Positions 58,582 to 64,000 of a stretch of 64,000 bases of DNA are shown here, in pieces. The position numbers were made by a program, and so were the translations under genes. This DNA is from Paenibacillus durus. GTDB lineage: Bacteria; Bacillota; Bacilli; Paenibacillales; Paenibacillaceae. The notes beneath the pieces are model-generated. The model made no database searches, was not told the origin of the DNA, and saw nothing but the letters and a program-made list of their open reading frames with translations. Numbering within the stretch: position 1 is the first letter of the stretch; every line of letters starts with the position of its first letter. The stretch lies in assembly GCF_000756615.1 (NCBI RefSeq), contig NZ_CP009288.1, positions 4,464,001 to 4,528,000 of the forward strand, read 5' to 3'.

Positions 58582-61062
58582 TTTGCTGCCGTGGTGGGCG
58601 GCTTTCAGCACGTCGACGGCGGATGCGCCGCGGATTCCCTCCGTTTCGTTAGCCGCCGCTATGCTCTCCTCGGTCTTGCTGTCTATATCCCCTGTAAACA
58701 AAAAGCTCCTCCCGCTCATATCCAGACGAAATACGACGGATGCCGGATTCTGTTCTTCCAGAACCGGAACCGGAATTTCTTCTCCGTCTCGCATCACCGG
58801 TTCGGGCCACAAAAAGGAGAGCTTCGAAGAATCGTCCGGGGATAGTGCCATCCCCTGATGAACACCGTACAGCCTGACGCCGCGCTCCACCGCCGTCTTC
58901 ATCAGCTTGACATATTCTTCGCGCTGCGCAAGCGTTCCATTGAACAGCAGCGCCGAGACCGGGATTTCCTCCAGCACAGCCTGAAGACCGCCTGCGTGGT
59001 CTTGATCCCCGTGTGATAAAATAACCGCATCCAGCCGGTGAATGCCGCGCTTTTTCAGCAGAGGGACAAGTGTCTTGGCTCCGACTTCATAGGGACTGCG
59101 GCGGATGCGCCACTCTTCCCTTTTTCCAAAGCTGACTGTCCCTCCGCCATCGACCAGAATATGAGCGCCTCCCGGAGTGGTAATCAATATGCTGTCGCCC
59201 TGCCCTACATCAAGAAAGCTGACGGAGCCTTCGGGCGACAGCCGCTCCGGGCGGTATCCCAGATACAGCAGCAATCCGAGACCCCCGGTCAGCGCCGCAG
59301 CGGCAATCCGGCAGCGAGTCAGCGTTCTAGTACGCTGATGATCGCCAGGATGAGCAGCGGAGGAATGTCGCGGCGGCTTGGAATGCGGCCGCAGCCCTTC
59401 AAGCGGCCTTGTCTCATCATCCGCATACTGCGGTGCATGCCGCGTATCGGCGTGATGCTTCAAGACTCGCAGCAGGCTGTATAGCAGCACATAATACAAT
59501 CCGATCCATAAAAGAGACGGAGAGCTCCAAATCGTCATCCCCGCGTAACGGCCGGTCCACTCGACCGCGCCAAATGTCGCGTCATTCATGATTTCAACGA
59601 CATGGGCCAAAGCCCCCGCACAAGCAGGCCACACCTTGCCGAGCAGAAGCGCGGCCGTCCCCGCAGGCAGTACGGCAAAGGTGATAAAGGGAACGAGCAC
59701 CAGGTTGGCCGCAAACGACAGCGCCGCGAACTGGTTGAAGTAGTAGATCGTCAGCGGAAACGAAACAAGCTGCGCTACCAGCGTAACCGTAGCCGCGCTT
59801 CCGAGTCTGCGGGGCAGAAAGGAAACCAGCGGCGCCGCCAGCGGGACATAGACCATAAGTCCGGCCGTGACGAGAAATGACAGCTGAAAGCTGACATTAA
59901 GCAAAAAGTACGGCTCCCATATCAGCATCAGCAGTGCGGACACGCTTAAAATATGCATGCCGTCCTTCAGTACACCCATACGCGCCGCATATAAGGCGAT
60001 CATGCTCATAAGTCCTGCCCGGACGACGGAAGGGCCTGCGCCGGAGAGGAGCACATACGCTGGAATGAGCAGCAGCGTCACAGTTAGCGCCGTCTCCTTG
60101 GTGAGCCTCAGCCGTGACAGGACGAACAGCAGAAACCCCGCATACACGGCGACATGCATCCCGGAAATGGCAAGAATATGCGTAAGTCCGAGCCTGGAGA
60201 ACTGCCGGTACGTCTCTGGATCGAGCTCGTCCTGCATTCCGATAATGAGCCCTTTTAAATATCCGGCGTCCTTCTCCCGGAACAGAGATTCCAGTTCTGC
60301 TCCGAGCTCCGCCCTGACCGCGTCGTTCCAACGCAGAAGCTTCAGTAGGCCCCAGGTTTCGGGCGGCGCCGCCTCGACTTGTCCGGTCCCGGCAACTTTC
60401 AGCATCCAGTGAATATGCCGGTTCCGCAAATATTCACGGTAATCGAACCCGCCGAAATTGCGGGCGCCGGAGGGAGACGCAAGGCTGCCATCCAGCGATA
60501 CGCGGTCTCCTCTTCTCCAAGCGGCCGCGGTAGCGATCTCCTGCTCGGTATGAAGCTTCAACTGCACGGCGATTTTCTCCCCATCCGCCGATTGGGCGGC
60601 AGTCCCGGAAGCGCCCTTTGTTTCATCTCTATAAAGCGAAGCGGATTTATTCTCTCCACCAACCGGTAAAGAACCGTCCTGTCCGCCGGATGAACGGATT
60701 TTCTCCAGTTTAACCGTAAAATCGACCCGATCCCCATCCCTCTCCACGGTTGACACGATCGTTCCTTCTGCATGAACCACCAGTTCTTCCAGCCGTGCGG
60801 AAGGCAGTCCGAGCGCCTCTGGAAGCACGCTTTCATTACGAAGGTCATTCCATTCCCAGTACGCCCCACCCACGGTAAGTGTAATCCACAGCAGGATTAT
60901 ATGCTTTCGGCTCCACCTGCCGGGCAGCATGGCGGCCGCAAGCAGCAGCGACGCTCCAGCCCAAGCTGTGAACAGCCTTTCTGTCGGCAGTATACTTGCG
61001 GCTCCATTTCCGATCACCCAGCAGATGACCAGGTAGAGCAGCGGCCTTCTTCTCATTGACAT
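58375..61062 (-). CDS. comEC: DNA uptake channel ComEC
   Basis: Polytopic membrane protein that carries transforming DNA into the cytoplasm. It has 895 residues: N-terminal hydrophobic segments and an OB-like soluble part, the Competence domain (GLIIGMQDELDPETYRQFSR, LAISGMHVAVYAG), and a C-terminal metallo-beta-lactamase-like domain (FLDVGQGDSILITTPGGAHI, HGDQDHAGG, KAAHHGSKTSN) thought to act as nuclease. The start at 61062 (MSMRRRPLL) follows AGGAGAAGAAGGG; longer in-frame forms lack a site. A terminator after comEB and a repeat element lie upstream, so comEC probably has its own promoter. Confidence 0.96.
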   Translation of the reverse strand: MSMRRRPLLYLVICWVIGNGAASILPTERLFTAWAGASLLLAAAMLPGRWSRKHIILLWITLTVGGAYWEWNDLRNESVLPEALGLPSARLEELVVHAEGTIVSTVERDGDRVDFTVKLEKIRSSGGQDGSLPVGGENKSASLYRDETKGASGTAAQSADGEKIAVQLKLHTEQEIATAAAWRRGDRVSLDGSLASPSGARNFGGFDYREYLRNRHIHWMLKVAGTGQVEAAPPETWGLLKLLRWNDAVRAELGAELESLFREKDAGYLKGLIIGMQDELDPETYRQFSRLGLTHILAISGMHVAVYAGFLLFVLSRLRLTKETALTVTLLLIPAYVLLSGAGPSVVRAGLMSMIALYAARMGVLKDGMHILSVSALLMLIWEPYFLLNVSFQLSFLVTAGLMVYVPLAAPLVSFLPRRLGSAATVTLVAQLVSFPLTIYYFNQFAALSFAANLVLVPFITFAVLPAGTAALLLGKVWPACAGALAHVVEIMNDATFGAVEWTGRYAGMTIWSSPSLLWIGLYYVLLYSLLRVLKHHADTRHAPQYADDETRPLEGLRPHSKPPRHSSAAHPGDHQRTRTLTRCRIAAAALTGGLGLLLYLGYRPERLSPEGSVSFLDVGQGDSILITTPGGAHILVDGGGTVSFGKREEWRIRRSPYEVGAKTLVPLLKKRGIHRLDAVILSHGDQDHAGGLQAVLEEIPVSALLFNGTLAQREEYVKLMKTAVERGVRLYGVHQGMALSPDDSSKLSFLWPEPVMRDGEEIPVPVLEEQNPASVVFRLDMSGRSFLFTGDIDSKTEESIAAANETEGIRGASAVDVLKAAHHGSKTSNGAAWLQYWKPSVAVVSVGANNLYGHPSGEVLARFIDRGMLVYRTDQQGEIQMRIRHGGIQVRHKL

Positions 61063-61115
61063 CCCTTCTTCTCCTGGAAAAATGCCGCCCTGTAAGGGCG
61101 AAACCGCCATCTTCA

Positions 61116-61213
61116 AGAAGAAACGGCTGCGCCGTCCTTTTAAGGACGGTACCGATTCTCGTAGAAATATAAGACCAAACGATAGGCGCGAAGCTTATAA
61201 AGTCTCATATTTA
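61116..61213. repeat. Interspersed 98-bp double-hairpin repeat, copy B
   Basis: Second copy of the element at 20591-20688, same orientation on the plus strand, about 85-90% identical by eye. AGAAACGG/CCG-TTCT and AATATAAGA/TCTCATATT arms are kept, with loops and a few arm bases differing. It sits just upstream of comEC. Confidence 0.85.
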
Positions 61214-61216
61214 AAT

Positions 61217-61262
61217 AAAAAAGAACCCCTGTTCACGCATAGGTGCGTAGACAGAGGTTCTT
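61217..61262 (-). terminator. Rho-independent terminator of comEB
   Basis: On the minus strand AAGAACCTCTGT pairs with ACAGGGGTTCTT, followed by TTTTATTT. An inner GCA/TGC pair tops the stem. Confidence 0.88.
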
Positions 61263-61305
61263 CCTCCTAATTTGATCCATGATACGCTGAAATAACGTAT
61301 CTGCT

Positions 61306-61824
61306 TTAACCCTGCACATCCAGAACCGTCTCACGAGGAGGTTCATATCCTTCCAACCGGCGAAACTGGATGCCTTTGGAGGCCATCATTGACCGGACCT
61401 TTTCCGTGTCCTTCGGATAGCTCCGGTGGTAGACGATTTCGACGACTCCGCTGTTGGCCAGCATATTCGCGCAGGTCCAGCAGGGCTCGTCGGTTACGTA
61501 CACCGTGCTGCCTTCCCTGTCGATCCGGTCCGTAAAGAGCAGCAGATTCTGCTCCGCATGAATCGTCCGGATGCAGCGCTGCTTCTTGACCATCGTCTCC
61601 ACCCCGTCCACAACCTCCAACTCATACTGCTCAGAGATCATGCAGCCCGCTTCGGAGCAGTCCGGCACCCCCATTGGAGCGCCGTTATAGGCCGTGCCGA
61701 GCAGCTTCTTGCCCTGAACAAGCACAGCGCCGACGTGACGGCGCGGACAGCGCGAACGGGTCGAGACCATAAAGGCGATGTCCATAAAATACGTATCCCA
61801 ATCTTTGCGATAGGCAATGGTCAT
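61306..61824 (-). CDS. comEB: ComEB, dCMP deaminase family
   Basis: Cytidine/deoxycytidylate deaminase-fold protein of 172 residues, deaminating dCMP to dUMP in the family. The zinc site is HAEQN (catalytic Glu) with PCWTCANML downstream, and an extra N-terminal insertion CSEAGCM is present as in dCMP deaminases. It follows comEA by 130 bases and is encoded in the com region by conserved linkage; it is not needed for transformation in Bacillus (family knowledge). Confidence 0.94.
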   Translation of the reverse strand: MTIAYRKDWDTYFMDIAFMVSTRSRCPRRHVGAVLVQGKKLLGTAYNGAPMGVPDCSEAGCMISEQYELEVVDGVETMVKKQRCIRTIHAEQNLLLFTDRIDREGSTVYVTDEPCWTCANMLANSGVVEIVYHRSYPKDTEKVRSMMASKGIQFRRLEGYEPPRETVLDVQG

Positions 61825-61954
61825 TGTCGTTCCCCATTCTCTCCAAAATCGTTGTTAACTATTGTAGCATATCCCAGCAGCCTGGCAATATAACAACCAT
61901 CAATCGGCTCCCTGCAGCAGCTCGCTGATACCGCCAAGTATAATGCCTGTTTTA

Positions 61955-62584
61955 TCAAAATAAAACGTAGGGCCTCAGCTTCTCCAGCATCTTCGGACCG
62001 ATTCCTTTTACTTTTCCCAAATCGGAAGCGTTACGAAATGCCCCATGCTGATTGCGGTAGTCCAGAATCGCCTGCGCTTTCTTTTCGCCGATGCCAGGCA
62101 GGCTGGTCAATTCGGAGATTCCTGCCGTATTAACATTAACCTTCCCCTCCGCAGTTGCCGGAGCATCAGCCCCCGGAGCCCGGGAAGCAGCAGCTTGATC
62201 TTTGGCGCTATCATCTGTTACTGTGCTGGTCCCTTCCTTAGCCCGAGCCGCGTATCCCGCTCCAGCTCCATCCGAGCCGGCCACCGCTTTAGCGGTCTCC
62301 TGCGAGGCGGCAGCTTCGGCGCCTCCGCTTTTTCGCATAGAGCTGCCCTCCGCTTCCGCTGCTTCTTTTAGTTTACCCGGCTCACGAGAAGCCTCGCTTC
62401 GGCTATCTTGCGCAGGACTGCCGCCCGCTGTCGCCGTCTGGCCGCTTTCAATCGCCTCTGCCACCTGAACGTTCAACGTTTCCCACCCGGCGATTCCTTG
62501 CTCACCCCCGTTTCCGGTGGTCCAGATTAACCCGCCTCCGATTAACGCTGCGGCAATCGCGCCGATTATACTTATCTTGTTCAT
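61955..62584 (-). CDS. comEA: Competence DNA-binding protein ComEA
   Basis: Membrane-anchored DNA receptor of 209 residues. One N-terminal membrane segment (IIGAIAAALIGGGLIWTTG), a long Ala/Ser/Glu/Gly-rich linker (about 45-145), and a C-terminal double helix-hairpin-helix DNA-binding domain (VNVNTAGISELTSLPGIGEK, then LGKVKGIGPKMLEKLRPYVL). The SLBB-like domain that precedes the linker in Bacillus ComEA is not recognisable. The ATG follows AAGGAGAA. It diverges from comER, as in Bacillus. Confidence 0.93.
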   Translation of the reverse strand: MNKISIIGAIAAALIGGGLIWTTGNGGEQGIAGWETLNVQVAEAIESGQTATAGGSPAQDSRSEASREPGKLKEAAEAEGSSMRKSGGAEAAASQETAKAVAGSDGAGAGYAARAKEGTSTVTDDSAKDQAAASRAPGADAPATAEGKVNVNTAGISELTSLPGIGEKKAQAILDYRNQHGAFRNASDLGKVKGIGPKMLEKLRPYVLF

Positions 62585-62733
62585 ACCGGCTTCTCCTTTA
62601 TCTTTAATTTTCTAATTTATCCGAACCTTTTTTCCATACATCACCTAAACTCAGGCATGTGGCCATGCCTGTAATGCATACATATAACGAAGAACATTAC
62701 TGTAAGAGCAAGCGCGAAAGGAGGAACCACAGG

Positions 62734-63576
62734 ATGAAAGTGGGTTTTATCGGAACGGGCAGCATGGGCAGCCTGTTGATCGACGCCTTTCTTTCTTCCG
62801 GGGGGCTTTTGGCCGGCGACGTGATTGCGAGCAACCGCAGTCCGCAGAAGCTGGCCCGTCTCGCGCAGCTTCACCCCGGAATCACGCTCGCGGGAAGCAA
62901 TGGAGAAACCGCGTCCCGGAGCGATATTTTATTTCTATGCGTCAAGCCGATGGAATTTAAAACGCTAACCGATGAAATCGCCCATTGTCTCCGCAGCGAA
63001 CAGATTGTCGTGTCCATTACAAGTCCGGTCCAAATTTACCACCTGGAGAGAGCCCTGCCGTCCAAAATCGCTAAGATCATTCCCAGCATTACACACAGCG
63101 TATACAGCGGAACCTCGCTCTGCGTGCTTGGCAGCCGGCTGGAGGCCGATGATAAGGAGCAGCTGCTCAAGCTGATGTCCCATATAGGCACTCCGGTGGA
63201 AATATACGAGCACCATACCCGGATCTCTTCCGATTTTTCCAGCTGCGGCCCGGCTTTCCTGAGCTATTTTATCGAACGGTGGATTGAAGCTGCCGCTGAA
63301 GCGACCGGGATCGACCAGGCACTGGCAGGAAAGCTTGCGGGCGAGATGCTTCTTGGAACGGGAAAGCTGCTGACCGAAGGCGAATTTACGCCGCAGCAGC
63401 TGCAGGACCGTGTCGCCGTCCCCGGCGGCATTACCGCTGAAGCTCTGAATCATCTGCGCTGCAGCCTGGACGGGGTATTCGAGCGGCTGATCTCCACGAC
63501 GCACAAGAAATACGACGAGGATGTGGCCAAACTCGATTCGCTGTTCGGACGGGACGGGATTCATCAAAACAAATGA
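62734..63576 (+). CDS. comER: ComER, ProC-like NAD(P)-binding protein
   Basis: Member of the pyrroline-5-carboxylate reductase superfamily, 280 residues. The N-terminal Rossmann loop is KVGFIGTGSMGSLLIDAF, then DILFLCVKPMEFK, and the C-terminal helical dimerisation domain contains VAVPGGITAEALNHLRCSLD. ComER is known in Bacillus for effects on sporulation and biofilm; its own catalytic role is unclear. The ATG at 62734 follows AAAGGAGG; the upstream in-frame ATG has no site. Divergent from comEA. Confidence 0.92.
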   Translation: MKVGFIGTGSMGSLLIDAFLSSGGLLAGDVIASNRSPQKLARLAQLHPGITLAGSNGETASRSDILFLCVKPMEFKTLTDEIAHCLRSEQIVVSITSPVQIYHLERALPSKIAKIIPSITHSVYSGTSLCVLGSRLEADDKEQLLKLMSHIGTPVEIYEHHTRISSDFSSCGPAFLSYFIERWIEAAAEATGIDQALAGKLAGEMLLGTGKLLTEGEFTPQQLQDRVAVPGGITAEALNHLRCSLDGVFERLISTTHKKYDEDVAKLDSLFGRDGIHQNK

Positions 63577-63656
63577 GAGGCCACCCAGCGAAAATGCCCG
63601 CCTCTTGCGGTAGAGACTTGACCTGGATATCTCGCCGTAACACCCGCAAACACGCA

Positions 63657-63694
63657 AAAACCCCGCGACAGGATAAACTCCCGCTGCGGGGTTT
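63657..63694. terminator. Bidirectional terminator between comER and leuS
   Basis: AAAACCCCGC pairs with GCGGGGTTT around a 19-base loop. It sits between two convergent genes and has T/A tracts on both sides. Confidence 0.85.
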
Positions 63695-63705
63695 GGCGTT
63701 CTTCG

Positions 63706-64000
63706 CTAACCCACTACGATATTGACCAGCTTGCCCGGAACCGCAATGACTTTGCGGACGGTCTTGCCTTCTATTGCTGCGCTCACATTCGAGAGACCCA
63801 TCGCATGCGCCTGCATCTCCTCTTGTCCCATACCTTGCGGGATCAGGCTGCGCTGAACGATTTTGCCGTTCACCTGAACCACAATTTCCACCTCGGCGTC
63901 CACAGTCAGCGCCTCGTCGTAAGACGGCCACTCCACATAAGTGATGGTGCCCTCGTGTCCAAGCAACTGCCACAGTTCTTCGGCAAGATGGGGAGCAAGA
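63706..64000 (-). CDS. leuS: Leucyl-tRNA synthetase, C-terminal part only
   Basis: Only the last 97 or so codons are inside the window. The frame is open to the right edge and reads LAPHLAEELWQLLGHEGTIT, the anticodon-binding domain signature of LeuS. It continues through EIVVQVNGKIVQRSLIPQGM and ends GKTVRKVIAVPGKLVNIVVG, the standard C-terminus. The enzyme charges tRNA-Leu. The rest, and any T-box leader, lie beyond the window. Confidence 0.95.
   Translation of the reverse strand, partial: LAPHLAEELWQLLGHEGTITYVEWPSYDEALTVDAEVEIVVQVNGKIVQRSLIPQGMGQEEMQAHAMGLSNVSAAIEGKTVRKVIAVPGKLVNIVVG

Noticed and set aside
1..64000. CRISPR arrays, rRNA or tRNA genes, integrases, transposases, prophage genes
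   Set aside because: None recognised by eye on either strand. The tandem and interspersed repeats described are too few or lack spacers of CRISPR type.

Overview
The window looks like a chromosomal segment of a spore-forming Bacillota of the Paenibacillus type. It has strong GGAGG ribosome sites with frequent GTG/TTG starts, a CIRCE-controlled hrcA-grpE-dnaK-dnaJ operon, the sporulation genes spoIIP and gpr, and the late-competence genes comER-comEA-comEB-comEC. Most genes lie on the minus strand. The genus is inferred from gene content and order; it was not tested by a search.

Backbone. Read right to left, the minus strand carries leuS (end only), comEA, comEB, comEC, holA, then gpr, spoIIP, a yqxA-like gene, lepA, hemW, an acetyltransferase, a P-type Ca2+ ATPase, hrcA, grpE, dnaK, dnaJ, prmA and a site-2 protease (cut by the left edge). 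rpsT and comER are on the plus strand. This is the conserved Bacillus order, opened by two large insertions: about 20 kb between dnaJ and prmA (2.0-21.8 kb) and about 18 kb between comEC and holA (40.0-58.3 kb). A small TetR plus glycosyltransferase pair sits between rpsT and holA.

Insertion 1 (2.0-21.8 kb). It holds an AraC regulator divergent from a carbohydrate ABC importer; a four-gene run of an SsuD-like flavin monooxygenase, an atypical radical SAM protein (CX8CX2C), a flavin split-barrel protein and a SAM synthetase; tag; the remnant of an ECF sigma gene; an unknown 375-residue protein; an intact ECF sigma/DUF4179 anti-sigma pair; a small stress-protein operon; and a sucrose PTS/hydrolase operon with its LacI repressor and three palindromic operators.

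Insertion 2 (40.0-58.3 kb). It holds a zinc-finger anti-sigma/ECF sigma pair; a sugar ABC importer with one damaged permease; a KDG-kinase-like PfkB kinase and its LacI repressor; a second sigma/DUF4179 pair; a frameshifted DUF4279-like gene; a MerR-SRPBCC-DHFR-like operon; an SDR divergent from an AraC regulator; an AT-rich methyltransferase; and a WG-repeat exported protein. The right-hand 10 kb of this insertion is flanked by direct copies of the 3' end of comEC.

Non-coding structure is unusually rich. Tandem-repeat 5' leaders occur before prmA and dnaK. A 98-bp double-hairpin repeat occurs twice, once inside the sucrose operator region. There is a long stem-loop element at 54.4 kb, and short shared intergenic repeats surround the methyltransferase. 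No integrase, transposase, CRISPR array, rRNA or tRNA was recognised.
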